A stretch of 64,000 nt of DNA, from positions 2,051,138-2,115,137 of the forward strand of contig CAADRB010000024.1 of NCBI GenBank assembly GCA_900708905.1, read 5' to 3'. The DNA comes from Hymenolepis diminuta. Taxonomy: Eukaryota > Platyhelminthes > Cestoda > Cyclophyllidea > Hymenolepididae. The position numbers and the translations under genes are program-made. The notes beneath the pieces were generated by a model. The model saw only the letters and a list, made by a program, of their open reading frames with translations, had not been told where the DNA came from and did not search any database. Numbering within the stretch: position 1 is the first letter of the stretch; each line of letters begins with the position of its first letter. Below, piece after piece: positions 28,201 through 43,200 of the stretch.

Positions 28201-31200
28201 AACAAGGCTATGTGAACTTGGTTAATTGAATCACGGGCTCTGCTCATATCATTTAATCTAAAATGATCGGATAAGTGTGCGTGTGGATGCTAATATAAAC
28301 TTAATGAAAGAGGAGCGCCAATATATATGTATATATACTTATATATTGAACAGTTTTCTTCTCTACTTATACTGTTACTATGACTGAAATAAATCCAAAA
28401 TATCTTTCTTTTCGAGAAATATTTCTAACTGCGCATTACTTCATTTCTTTATTCATAATGGTTTCAAGTTTTGTCATTTTTCTACCATCTCACTATTATA
28501 TTGTTGAGTTAGATTCCTGTCAACCTTAAGTCCCTTTACTTGTTCTCAACCCTTGTTCAAAAGGGAAGTATTCAAATAGAATAAAATGATATTCAGTGAT
28601 TGTCATTGTGAAATAAAACGAGAGATTTCTCCATAGTGAATTTTTATGGACAAATTATTGAATTTACGCTGGAATTGTAGTCAATCATTTAAACAAGGCA
28701 ATTTAAAACAAGCGCCATTTCTTTACCTACCTTTGTTTGAATCATCATCATCTAGGGGAGTTTTCAAGGCCGTTATGTTGCGAAAAGTGAGAAGCATCAA
28801 CACCGTTTCTGCTCTTTCATTCATAACCGGAGCAATGTACACCATTAGCCAGAGGGGGGTTCCTTAAGGATATAAAAAACGAACGCCAAGCTATATATCC
28901 CTTTAGAAAGCTTACTGTTTTTAAAACTTTCAAAAAGTAAGTGATGGATTATGAAGGATTAACGAAGATAAGGAGTTGAGGAGATTTAGAAAGTGAATAA
29001 AACTCACGGTTTTTCTTGTAAAGCAAAATTTCAAGCTGCTCCTTGGTTTGACCATCCAGAGCTTGCATTAATCGGTCCTTCATCTCCTGAGTAGTTTGGT
29101 CACCATAGAGATAAGAGCAGTTTCCGCTCTTTTGCATTATATCCACCCGACTGTATCCGGTCATTTTGGCAAACCCCTCATTGCAGTAGACTATGGGATA
29201 GTCTACTATTCGAGCATTGGTCAAGAGGAAACTTTGAACTAAAAGTAATGCACAAAGCATTTGGAATTTATTAATGTAGCGTAAGTAATTTAAGTGTGAG
29301 TCTAAAATATTCAACTTATATACTTGTAAATTTCATTCAAAACATACAAAACTTCTTACTGAATATGACTTTACAAGCTCCAATACTGTGATTGTGTATC
29401 AAGCTTGTTCTGATCAATATAGTATCATTATGTCTGAGTTAGCTTTCATCAGTGCTTCAAAAGTTAGGATACGGAAGAATGAGTGAGGACAGGGCTTATT
29501 AAGATAGCAAAGCGATCAGAGAGGGGAACGAGAAGGGTATAAATTTGGACCACCGACGGTTGATGAGAACCAGGTTATGAGTCACCTGTCAGATTTCCTC
29601 TGTTGGCTTCTTTAGTTTTCAGCGACCTTAATGCCCAATTTTAAACTCCATTAACCTGCCCTTCATATGACTTACTCCATTTTCACCAACTACCTTACCC
29701 CACTCTAAACTTTTCTTTACTATCTAACAACTTTTCAGTTTACTGATCACGAGTCTGATGCCTATTATCTCCTATTTATTAATCTAGATATTCTGTCATC
29801 TTTTCTGCCTAATTCCTGTCGTGTAGTAGTGAAGTTCATAAAGCTATGAAGAGTAATTAGTTAGACAGTTTCCTCTGCCCTTCTCCGTCTCCTTCTAACC
29901 TGCGGCCTCCTCTCACAACTTTTAGGCTATTGAGAAAGTGCATTTATGCAGCAAACTGCCATTCATGGAATCTGAGTCATGCGATTTGAAGATAGCAAAT
30001 TTAGGTCTTCCAGGCAGAATCCCTGAAATCTGTAATTTGTACTAACAATAAACCTATAAAGCGATTTTATATGATAAAAATTAATGAGATGGAAGGTCAT
30101 GGTCAAGGTCAAGGTTATTTTGGCAATACTGTATTATTTCGGTTCAAAAATTCGTATGTATTAGCTAAAAAGACACATCGAGCAGAGCTGGGGCTAATAG
30201 AAAAGTGTCATTCTTGTAGATTAAGCTAAATTAAATTAATTTCGCAACAATTTTAAAATTAAAGATGTGGCAACCCAAAGATGAAATCAAAAATAAATAA
30301 ATTAATTAATTAAAATTTGAAGTTCATATTAGTTTTGTTAAAAAATGCTTGAACAAAATGCGTGATCGTTAGCGTATCTAAGAAGCTCCTTGGTATATTT
30401 TTCACTCAAATACATACCTTCTCTGGCAATGCGAAAACACTAAATTTAAAATAATTTTCTTAATTAAAATAAAATGACTTATAGACCCCCATATCCCTCA
30501 AGAATACTCGTTTAAGCAAGTGGGTTTTTAAAGTGGAGTCAGTAAAACATGAAGCTGGATCGCCACATTTTACTCCGCTTAGATATACTGAGTGCGTAAG
30601 GCATCTGAGGACATCTTACGCACTTTTAGAAAAACAGAAAATGAAACTGTTAATGGTTGAAAATTGCAGTTTCCTATAAAAAAAAACAAACAAATTAACT
30701 TAAGTTTTATTCTATATATATCCTCCTTCGGCCTCCATTCCCGAATCGAATCGAGTCTGAGTGCAACTGAAAGTTTTGATGAGGTGGTCTTTATTGATGT
30801 TTCCCATGCTTGGGCTCTATTGCTTCCATCAGAGAGGAGGATTTGGTGTCATGGGGATGCTTGTTAACTTACTTTTCAACGACGCACCGTCCAGGCCCGC
30901 AAACAATAATGCAAAGGTTTAAGGTCTGGTGAGTAGTTGAGGGGAGGCGGGCATAAGTTTGGTGTGACGTGATGACGAAAATTCTCAGTTATCCAATCCC
31001 GGGTTTTGAGAGCTTTATGGGATGGAGCCGAATCTTGTTGGGAGACGTAGGATCTTCCTCCACTGGCTACACTGTCTATCCAAGGCGGCTTAACAATAGT
31101 TTGATGAATCTCCACATAAGCATCCACACCTGCATTGACTCTAAGGCCCTGTGAAAAAGGAGAGGAGTCATGATGTGCCCCTCACTGCTGACATAACCGA

Positions 31201-34200
31201 AAACCATCCCTGTTGGTAGAACCTTCGTGCGCATGCATTACAATTGGAATTTCAGTGAGGTCCGCTCTCACATAACCAGCCACCTATCATTTCTTCGATT
31301 GACTTTTCATCCCAATAGAAGTTTTTCTCGTCGGAGAAAAGCTGAAGACACTCCTATAGTTCTGGGTGTTTCAATTGGTTTAAGACTTATTTTGCACACA
31401 TTAAACGATTCTGTTGAGTTGTTATTGTCCACATCAACTGACCTCGCCTAATAACGTATGAGTTGTATCCGAGGTCCAGATGAAGAACACTATTGTTCCT
31501 TCAGACATTTGAAAATATTTGACACTCTTGTGGCAAACTCAGATATTGTGGGTGAGTCAACAGAGCGTTGACAATGCTGTTTTCTCTTCCTCGTGGCTGC
31601 CAATTCATCTCCATTGTTTTCATTCAGCAGCTTCTTCCTACCTTTGTAAAAGAAAGATCTGGCGACTTTTAGAAATCCTGCAATCGCTAATGGAGATACT
31701 AATTCAGCGTGTATTTTCATTTCATTAGTCATAGTGGTATCAGTTATGAGATCTTCTAATTTTAATAATACATTAATTATTATCGAGTTAGTTTAAATTA
31801 CAGAAATATAAGTGCCCTCTGATACCTTACACCCGGCATTTACTGAATTTCTCTAAAAGGTTGTCTAGACTCTCTCATTATAACACAAACTCATAAAGTC
31901 TGGTATCCATGACAACCTTATCAGGTATTCAATAAATATGAACTCATCAAGGTATTAGATTTACAATGAAACCGACTAATTTTAGAGAACACTTGTACAC
32001 CTTTCATTGTACTTGGCATTTTAAACCCTCTTGAAGGAATTGGAATACAATTTTAATTATTAAATACGAAAATAATTCCGGCAGAACTTCGGTTATAAAC
32101 AGTAAAAGGAGTATTAACTGATATATTAACGTTGTAGAATCCTACCTTAATGGATGCAGTGCTCACATAGTTTGTCTTCCTCCCCATGTTTTTGCTTTGC
32201 CATTTAGACGACTAGACATTTAGCGTTGATTGGACAACTTCCTGTTTACGTAAGATAAATGTTGTCAAAATTTCAGAGTTCATTTGTTGTAAATTTATGT
32301 AGACTCCCCCTATGGCGACTCTGTATAAGATATTTTTGAGTGATGAAGATAAAGTTCTGATTAAATCCTTTCTGTGCATCAGTTAAGTTATTCCCCTTCT
32401 TATTCCTTATAAACTGCACTGCCACAAAATAGCAAGAAGGCGGAGAGGGTTGAAAAATGTTTATATTAATGGAAAAAAGGAAACAATGACAGAGAAAAGC
32501 TAAAAATTCAGGTGTCCGATTACAGAGGAAAATTGGCAATCAGCTTAAGGATAGGGAAATGGGTCATGTATTGGACGAGATGTGGGGAGTAGAATAGTTT
32601 GGTAAGTTGATAAGCCAATGAAGGTAATAGTTTAACTTAGGTGAAGTCATTACCGAGGAATAAGGTCACTACATGTTCTCAAGTTATTTGTCCCCATTCA
32701 GAAACAAAGCAAAATATAATGACTGCAGAGGCCTTCTTAATTGTTGATATAATGTTAAAACATTAGCGATACCATGTTCGATCTTTTGTCTGTTATTGTA
32801 TAAAGTATTAATAACGAATAATAAATCCTCAAGTTCTTCTCAAACACTTCCCAAATGACCACGTATATACTCATACGTCTTACCCGGTCTCCCATTTGAG
32901 ACTTTTTGACACTTTATTATATCCGAGAGGATTGCGTAAACCGAGGGCAATTCAAAATTTGTCCCTTATGTCGAAAGTGCACCGGCAGTAATCCGTTCCA
33001 GTTATAACTCAGTTCATCTGCCTATGTGATGGAATCAACTTTTCTTACACTCTGCCAGGATGCTTTGCGCTCTCCTTACAGATTTTCATTCATTTCTTTC
33101 TCGTGGTTTCACTGCCCGGGCATTTAATCAAACTTGGGCTCACTTGGAAAGATGCCACAAAGAAGCATTCAGTCCCATATGAAGATTAATAATAGTATAA
33201 CAGAGCTGTATTATCATTATTAATAATTAATTATGTACTGATCCACTACCTCTCAAAAGCATTACACAAATATAGCCATTTTGTAAATGGAAATAAATGA
33301 ATTTCATGGACTCCCGTGACGGTTTTATCGCTGATTCATAAATTAAGGCCTTATTGTACCTTTAGAGGAAGGCGACAGTTTATTGGAGCAATTATATTCC
33401 TCCTTCAATTAACGGTAACGTCTAATACCTTCACCTGAAATCTGGTGGGCTCAATGCATGTGGACTAACTCTGCCGAAATGGAAAGTGTACTATTATCTA
33501 AAATTCTTTAATCTGGACTAAATGATAATAAATAATAAAATGAAAAATTTTTGGAGTTTTTGAAAATATTAATAGGAGAAAAATTTTAAATTTTTTAATC
33601 AGATTTAAACAATTTTAAATGATATCACTAATGTCAAAAGTCATAAATTTGATCTAAAATGATTATCTTAAGGCAATGCGATGATAAAATTATAATTTTA
33701 TATTAAAAATTATTATGAATTAATTAAATATAAAATGTAGTACCATTTTTATTAAAAACATTTTTTTGACAGTTGCGAACTTCAATTATCAGTTCCTTTA
33801 AACAAAGGAAAGGACTCAGTGATTTTTGACACAGATGCTTTGCTAGACGAAGGGAATTCAGAACAGCTTGGGACAAAAACTTGAGGAGTATAACAATTAA
33901 ATAACTTCTCACTGTGTTTAACATCGAAATTAATCTCTCTCCAGAAGGGTAGTTGTAAATTATGGTTTTGATTTATAAAATGTGAAGACCTCGTTGGAGA
34001 AAATTTGTTGCAATGTGCTGAAATAAATTTGAGGTGTAAAATTCAACCGAGCTGAAGATTGCCAAGACCTCAAGTTAGTCTGCATCCGTATCTGCCGAGA
34101 GGGGAGGGGGGTCATGAAATCGATACTCAACAATATCCATCAGATGATGTGGATGACCAACCACACTTACTGGTATGGTCAACAAATGATGGAGGCCAGG

Positions 34201-37200
34201 ATCACTTCCCTCAAGGTATAGGAGATAGATGCCAGTAGTTTTTGAATCAAATACTTTTGAATTGATCAGATATGCCATGGTTTGCAAATTTTGACACGAG
34301 AAATTAAATTAAAGTAAAAATAATAATAACTGAATCTATATAACAGTATGCAACAAAAATTGAAATTTCCATACTTTCGAAAATTGTGAAAAATCATGTG
34401 AATCTGTTCGATATTTCGAAGAGCACATAAAGTATTACAAACTTATTGAAAGCAGACGTGATTTTTAGTCGACTAATGATAAACTGAGCAATTTAGAAGT
34501 AAAAGATGGAAAAAGCCCAATAGGATGCCGTGGTCTGTTTTACAAACGGTATCTCTGAGTTAGTAAAAGTTGAGCAGAATATAATTATGCATAACAATGA
34601 CTGTAGCGCGGCAAGATTTGAAAAACTATTGACAATAAGGTATTTTCAAGCATTTTTAGAGGCACAACTATATCATCCTTTGTTTAAATTAGCATTCTTG
34701 CTTGAATATGGTTCTTACTCAAGTCATTCATTTTCTCCATTGCTAAGATACACAATGTGGAAGATTGACGAGTGTAGTTCGGGTGTCTAAAGAGACACCG
34801 AATTCGAATGGCGACGTATAAGAGCTTCATTAAAAATAATTTCCAAACACCTTAGATCGAAATGTGCCTTTTACTGACCTGAATTCCAAATGTTTTCCTT
34901 CGAATTTGATGCTTCTGCCTAATTTATGCCCATTTTTGAATTACGCCTAATCTATCCACACATTGAGTGAAATGACAATATTTTAGTTAAATAAATCTAA
35001 AAAAATATAATTATTTATCGATTAATTGATCAATTTTCGATTAGAATGTTTATCCAGAGATTAGTACTTTTTTTCAAATTTAAGACAAACTTATCGATGC
35101 AATACGATCATCTATTCACTTAAATCAACCAATCAACACGCTCAAATATTGCTGACTTGAACCTAATCAGGAACATAAGAGTCAATTAATGAAATTCAAA
35201 CTTTGGGAAAGAATGGGTAATCCAAAATATCCGCAATTTTTATAAAGTGGCACTATTGATACTCTAAATTCATTTTACTCTTCTAATTGGTTTCTTCTCT
35301 CCCCCTTCCCGTTTTGCCTCTCAAGGATGTATCGTTCTGTTTAAATATTCCAAAAGTTTACAAATGTCCCTTATTATAACTTACAAAGACTGGTATTAAA
35401 CTAGTGATATTTAATCTCACGATAAACAGCTCAAGGAAGAGAATCATTGAAGTGTTTCATGAAATTTCTGGAGATTAATAGAGTTTCTTAGGTTTTTATC
35501 ATCAAGAAGCATTAGAAAGCCTAAATGAAAGCAACCGACATCGAATAACGGCAATTTGAGTAAATTTTGAAGGGAAGGAGATCAAAAAGATACAGCGAGT
35601 TGCATCAGGGTATCAGAGAGTATACTTTATTTGATTTTCAGACTCTAATTATACAATATTTACTAAGTAGACAGTCCACATTCTAAAATGCATATTTCAC
35701 GATTCGTCCCTTGGACTGAAGCAAATGTTTGTTTGCGACGTTCAGTGCTAATTGACCCATATTATTTCTTCAAGAAGAGTTGGTCTAGCTACGTAACTCC
35801 ACTTTTTCTTCTAATGATTGATAGGGCAAACGATCTTACGCTATATTCCAACAGTTCTTTTATATCAGAGATGAGTTAGCGGAGTTCCATAAGCTGAGTT
35901 TACTCAAGATGGACTCACTTAATACTCCATACGCACTTTTTACCTCTTAATCTAAAGTTTTATGAACGAATTTAACCCGTTGTGTAAGTAACTTGAAGAG
36001 GAACCCCAATTCAATTAATAAGTTTGACGTCAGTGAGAGTCTAGAGGTATCTCAAATGCACCAATGGCCATACAAGTGACTGAATAGACTTTTTGTAAAA
36101 TTTCAATTAATTATCAGTTTATAAATTATAAATAGAAGAAATTAATCACACTAAATTTTTTTTCTTTTTTATATTTGAAATAATTTCCACAACTGAATGA
36201 ACGAAAAAATAAATTTCCAGAGATATCAAATAAAGCGAGCAAGTATATTTTATTGTTTAAATAAATATTTTTATTTCAGCTATCGTAGCTGAGCTGCATT
36301 TTAGTGTCATGTGAGCTGTTTATTATCGTGTAGGCTCATTCCTCCCCTCTATACCTGTTGAAAAAGGGTGTGATTGACCATCGGATTTAAAAAAACCGAG
36401 TAGTGTTGACGAGACTTCACTAGAAAGTCATGAAATTTGATTTCTGAAACGTGAATTAACCATAATGCAAGTATTATACAACTTGAATCCAAAATTAAAT
36501 GAAGCAAGATTCTCCAATGCCTTGAATTTACTGTCCCCGTCTTTTCAAGCATCTTCCCCTTATCGCTTATTGGACCGCTTGTTAATAAGCTTCAGGTGCT
36601 ATTGTAATTAAATTGAAATGCATACACTCTCATAAAAATGGTAAATACACACGTTTTAATATCCAATCGGTAATAATATACACTCTCTGTCCATTCAAGG
36701 TTCCCGAAAGGAAGTTGAATCCATGCACTTATTCTCAAATCTCAACGTATACAATCAACCTGAGTGGCGCCACCACTCAGCAATCTAAGTTAATCCAACC
36801 TCCTTTTTAAAATATTGAGTAGATTAAAATTGATTATTGAAATGCTTGAAAATACATCAGAACTGACATTTCGTACATTACCGATCAATTTTCCTCAGGT
36901 TTGAGCCCTAACCAAAGGAAACACTTTCAGATGTCTCATACAATAGGGATCGTTTTCGACAATGAAGAATCATTAGAAATTCGAGGTGCATAGGAATACA
37001 ACTTCTTACCTCAGTCTTTTTCCGCCCATCTTAAACCATTTCTAATTGTAAGCCATACATTGATTATTTATGTATCGATTTCTTGGTATTTCAAACATTA
37101 ATCGTATTTTTGAACTCGAAACGTAAGTCTTAACTTGGTCTGGCTGTTATCTACAATCTCCGAAACTGAAAATCAAATCTAAAATCATACAGATGGAATG

Positions 37201-40200
37201 GTGGAGCCTTCAAGGTCCCAGTATCCAGTCCTGTAGATCCAGTATTAACAAGGGGTTAACAAAATGTGCCCTTATCTCATATACAAAACGTTACTTGTGG
37301 GAAGAGTCATTTCTAACTCATAAAATGAACAATTATTTAGCTTATTTGTCAAGTTTGATATTGTCATAGAGGAAATTATTAATTTGAGATGGACAACATT
37401 TTCGAATTTTCATTCCATTAGCAAAATAATTTTAAAGTTGAAATATCTCCGATTTCAAGTCGGCTTATTAAAACTCAATATTTAATCAAATCCTTTTCAT
37501 CAAAACAATTTTTTTAAGTCGACTAAAAATATTTTGGATAATTAATCAATAGAAATTAATTTGTATTAAAAAACTTTAAATTTCGTCAGAATTCTTTTAT
37601 AAAGTAAAAATATTTTATTGTCCTCCAGTTTGAAAAACGTAGCTTTTTGATTGCATTGTTAGAAGAGATAACGACGTAAGCAATTCCGTATTTACTGATG
37701 ATAAAAATAAATCCGGCGTCATTGGAAGCCGGTTGGAATTGGGGTAGTTATTTGTTTAAGTCGATGCTATCTCCTACGTAAACACCACAATTGAAATAGC
37801 AGATAAGAACAAATTGAGCCAATTACGATGCCCGTTTGTTTTAAACCTTTGACTCTTCTCAATGATTGCATAGTAGACGTACACCTACCAAAGTTGGAAA
37901 TAGAAAAAGCAATGCAAGGCAACAGATACTTTGAAATTTCATTAAATTTGTTTTCTTTAAACTATCTGCAAAGCCAAATCTCCAGGTGTTGATCTGGAGC
38001 ACTGATTTGAAAATGCATCACCAATTCACTTAAACACCTCCACGGCCAAAATTAGTATGAATTCTGATTAATTGATAGGGGAAATGGAGTCTGAAGTACC
38101 TTTAATGTCTTTTTCATTGCCAAAAATTATAATAAAGTGATATGGCGAAATTATAGCTGTCAAGAACTTGGATTGTGGAGATTTGTAAATATAAAATTAC
38201 TCAAAAACCTACTCATATTGGCTGTAGCTTTGGTAACGACAATGATCGAGTTTCTCTATACCTTTAAAGCATAGTTCAAATGTGGTAAGAAATAGCAAAT
38301 ATCATGTTAAATGAAATTTACACAAAATGCTGAAGATTAGCAATTTGAAGTTGATTCTTAGATACGTTTATCCCACAGAATTGAGTGAATATTCAGTAAA
38401 CCTAATGCTCATTCTGACCTTAAGAAGCATGAATAAAATAAGGTCACAGAAATCGATATTTCCGTTTCATAAATATGTGGGAGGCTATTTGAAATGTGTC
38501 TGGACAACTATAAATATAGTTCATCGCGGGTATTTGTGCACCAAACTTAATCGATAGACAACGACTTTCTTGAAACAACTTCAACACAAACAATCCGTCT
38601 TTATTTTCATGTTAGCACAGAAGAGATTGTGGTTCTGTAGGAAAACTTTACGTTGGGCTTAGGGTAATAACTAATAGTTCCCGAGCAGAAGACCAGAATA
38701 CCAAATTTGTTGCTGAGTGTAAATTGTAGGGGCTAACTACAGTTTAAGAACAGAAGACCATGAGCAGACTAGGCGAGAATGTATTGATCAGGCCACAGAG
38801 AGGATTCAAGCGGGTAAGAGAGAGATAAGGAAGGAAAGCGATGAGAGGTGTATGACAAGCGTGTTTCCGCCCATGTATGCGTGGGAATACAAAAACAGTT
38901 TTATGAGTCACTCGAGTAAGGGCGCGCTTGAGGACATCAGTGCAGTGTGCTTCTAATGCAGTGGGACTGTCATAGAAAGGGGGAATCAAGAGACGGGTTT
39001 AGACATGACAGATGGGGATTTTGCGTCATAGGGACATAAAAGACGTCACTGCGGCTACGTGGACGAAAACCGAAGTATTGTCAAAGAGGATGCGAATAAA
39101 GAGTAATTTCGGAAAATGTACAGAGAGTCATCCTTCAATCATAATAATGGAGGGATAAGGCCGAATACTAAATTTGTAACAAGCTAAGTGCTCTGTGTTT
39201 TTAAAAATGTGCAGATGCGATGTACATATATTCCATGGCTATTAATTAGAAATAAGGTATTAATTTAATTTCTGTATTATCTGCATTTCGTTATGAGCTG
39301 TAATTTATTGAATTAATTAATCAATTACTATTTGTTAATAAATCCAAAGGATGGAGGGGTAATTTGAATGATTGAATTCTACCCAATAATTATTTCTAGA
39401 TCAAGGTCATTCATCTTAAAGCTTAAATCGAATAGTAAATGAACTGTAAGTGGAAATTTGTAAACAAATTATTTATGAAGTAGGATTTTGGCGAAGCTGA
39501 TTATGAGGTAACAATTTCAAATAGTTTACGACCGCGGAAACTAAATTGTGAAGTTTGAAAATGATTAGTACAATATAAGTCATAAATAAAATGAAATGAA
39601 TATCAATGAATACTTTTATTTCTTTTGTATTAAAACAATATTTATTTAATTATTATTATTATTGTTAAAAATAAACACAAAAATTTTGAAATACTCAAAA
39701 GAAAATTTCAATAGACTTTCAAGGTCGATGATTGTGGAAAAGATTAGTGTACCTACAAGACCAGGGCTTAATTTTTTAAAGTGCCCCAAATAGCGAGAAA
39801 GTAGAATGAACTTTGTAAAGACTCCTGAAGCACTCTTCCTCCCCTGTTTCTTGAAATGACAGAAGAAGTCAAATACTTATTATATAGTTGCCATGAGAAT
39901 CAGAATACTAAAATATATTTTAACAGCGAATAGAGCTGACGAGAAAGTAAATTGATGGGGAGTCAGCCCTGTATTATGATGGGGAAAAGAAGGAATCCAC
40001 AAATTAAACGCAGCTCTGTAGAGATTTGGAATATATATGCCTTAGCCTGATATTGAACAACTAGGAGTTGGTGGTGAAAATGTGAAATTAGTAAACTGAA
40101 CATTTTAAAATTAAATTTATACCAAATTTTAAGCTCATACAAATAAGGCGATAAAAAGGAAATGCTCAATCTGTTGGGAAATTGAGATCTCCGAACTTCT

Positions 40201-43200
40201 CTTTTCTCTCTTCATCAGGACCTCATGATGTGAACGTTGACTTATTGTGATTTGATGAAATCTGTTCAATGACATCCAACTCCAAGAATCAGTTATTTTC
40301 TCTATTCGACCTCAAAATAGAGTTTTTTGTAATATAAGGAAGTTGGCAAGGAACAAATTTTATTAGCAATATTTAACGTTGAATAAATGTAAAGATTTTC
40401 AAATATGCGTTATTTTAAATGAACTCCGCAAAAGAGACGATCCGAGCTATAGGAAGCATGATCCAATTAAGATCAGGTTCTTTAAGAAATTGTTAGTTAT
40501 CTATCAGATGGATTCTCTTTAAGACTTGGTTCAAGTCTCGATTGTAAAGGAATGAAAAAATCTTAAATTAAATCCTTCCCACAAATCTGGATTACCTTAA
40601 TGAAATAAAGAAACCAGTTAATGTAATGTAATTTAATTATAAGTGTTACCAGGACTCACTTTGCGCGTTTACAGATTCAAATATGCTGAATCCACTACTC
40701 AATGGCTAACGAATGAAAAGGAGCGACAAAAAACAGAGTTCCACCTTCAGAGCTTCAAGAAGGATAATTCCCGAAATACACTTTCTCATTTGCCCCTTCT
40801 GGAATTGAAAGCGAAATCTCAAGTTAAATTAGCTCGATGGAGATTCCTTGAATTTTTATTACTACGTAACGATTAACTAGCTGGACAAACGAGTGGAGGA
40901 CGATTTTGCAAGCGTAAAAGCTATCCGTACTAAAGTGATAATTTACTCGGCAAATATACCGATGGTGTTTTATGCCCATTTACGTCAGCTATAAAACACA
41001 ACCACTCCCTCTGAATGTAGTGCAAAAATAATGGCTGCAAGCATAAAATCCGGCTCTAATTTAGATAAGTTGGGAACCAAATTTGTTTATCTATGGCAAT
41101 TTGGGTCATGATTAATGGATGATCTCATCAGAAACAGTGGTGTAATAATGGCTTGCTTTTAGGAATACCAGTTCTAATCAGAGGTTATCTTGAATTAACT
41201 CTGGCACATCATCCAAAGTAAGCTCTGGACTCCCCTGGATACGAATTTATTCAGGGAAGAGTGAAGTAAATCAAGAACTTTGAACACTAGAGCATGAAGC
41301 AGTGAAGGTTGTTCTCGAAGGTGTCCTCTGGTCTGAATCCAGAAGTCAAATAAGTTTCTCGCTTCTCTGGTAATTATTCCCTATCCTCATTAAATCACTT
41401 CATTTTGATCCTGAATGGAATATTCTACTGTTTCCTGAGCTATAATGTATATCCACCATAAAAATTGTAAAACGTTAAGCGTTTTCGAAGGTATTAAATA
41501 ACAAACTTTATGATAAATTTAACATTCTCCATTCAAACCAGTTTTCGGGTTTGGGAAAAATGATGTTTTCCAGGTCATGCATTTTTAAAATTGATGAGTT
41601 CCAGATATATGTCTTTCACTTCTATCAAATCTACAACAGATAGATAACTGGTTCCTGTTATACCTTTTGGTTAGAACGTCAAAGCTAACACATGCGTTTG
41701 CATTTGAGCCTGATCAAAGAAGATCGATTCTACCGGCTGTACCACCTTTTTCTGATTTGTATTACCATTACTAGAGAATAATTAAATTATATTGTAATAG
41801 TTATTTCTGGGAAATAAACTAAACACCATAACGACAAAATCGCCCAATGAGGATCGAAGCCAAGTGTGAGGGGAGGAAATTGATATAGAGAATCAAGTCA
41901 GAGAATCGAAATATCCTTCATTTGAATCCTGAATTTGTTGAACTTTAGCCTAATAAGTTCATCGCATTATGCTCAGTGAAATTTCACTGAGCACGTTAAT
42001 ATCCAAGATGGTGAGATTTAGGGTTTTGCGTAGGTTATCTAGACAATTTTGTCGCTCTTTTTTGTTCTATGAAGAAAACATTTATCGTTGTCCTTGAATG
42101 CCCGATAATTAAAGCGAAATAATTTATAATTTTATAAATCTGGGGTGCGACCAATCTTCAATTTCTTCATTAATTATGGTTACTCGTAATTAGCAATCAA
42201 CCATATTTCGAAAAAAATCAAGCTATTTTGGAAAAAAATGCTATCAGAGGATCTAAAATGAGTTAAATTATCTCAGTTTTGTTAGGTTAAGATCATGTAA
42301 GACCATTCTGCCTTCTCGACAGTTGAAAGTCCAAGTGAATCGAACTGACAAGACCGACTATCATAATTAAACTTCAGGCCAGTAGGCACTGGACATGGTG
42401 GACAAGAATTTACTCAATAATCCGAGTAATAAAGTATTTAAAAGCGTGGGAAAAAAATGCTGTCCAACCTGATTCCATGAATCAACTGACCCAAGACTTT
42501 CTGATATTTTGATCTAACTTTCAATGTCATTTCGATCCCCTTTCCTTTGTCATTTATTGAACCGATTGATGTAATTATATCATAGAGACTAAATGTTGGA
42601 GGTTTACTGGCCTTTTCCTTGGATACACCTACGCATCGTTTCGTATGTATAAAAGTATTTTGAAATTATATTCTGCGGTTTTAATCAAAATTTCTTTTCT
42701 TCAATTTTCATTAGATATCGCGCTGGTTTCCATAAAGGAGTCTGCTAAAATTGGTAGTATATTAAAATAGTATTTACACAGATAATTGGTCATCATAAAA
42801 TGAATTTTATTATAGAAATAGTTTTATAAGATTCACTGACACCTGATAACAGATATCTCCGATGATACACAATTTGAAGCGATTAAGAAGACCCTACAAA
42901 TTAAATTGAATCATCCCCCAACAGTTATTTTATACATTTGATTGTACTAACTTGAACTGGACAAGAACCCTAAATAAAAAATTTTGTCACACTTTAATTC
43001 AATGATAATTGTACTTCGTTGAGCTTTATTAACGATCATATATGCTGTTTAGAATCATGCAACTTCATCTCAATTGGAAAGAAAATAAACACCCTTCGAA
43101 TTGATGAAACCGACTACTGTAGGTCTAGTCAATGAGCGAGGAGAGTGGGGACAAAGTGCTCTCAGCAATTCAGGAGACGAATCGTTAAATTTGAATTTAG

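Noticed and set aside
28646..28867. 73-codon plus-strand open frame
   Set aside because: Overlaps EAG exon 3 in antisense; the minus strand reads the PAS end and has consensus splice sites.
29239..29314. ATG near 29314 as the start of the channel protein
   Set aside because: The stretch before 29238 is intronic and translates to unrelated residues. A true PAS-cap exon with compatible phase exists at 44082-44160.
34075..34287. 70-codon minus-strand frame with [12 protein letters not shown]
   Set aside because: Looks protein-like by eye but matches no family I know. No splice context ties it to the channel gene, so it is left as probable chance.
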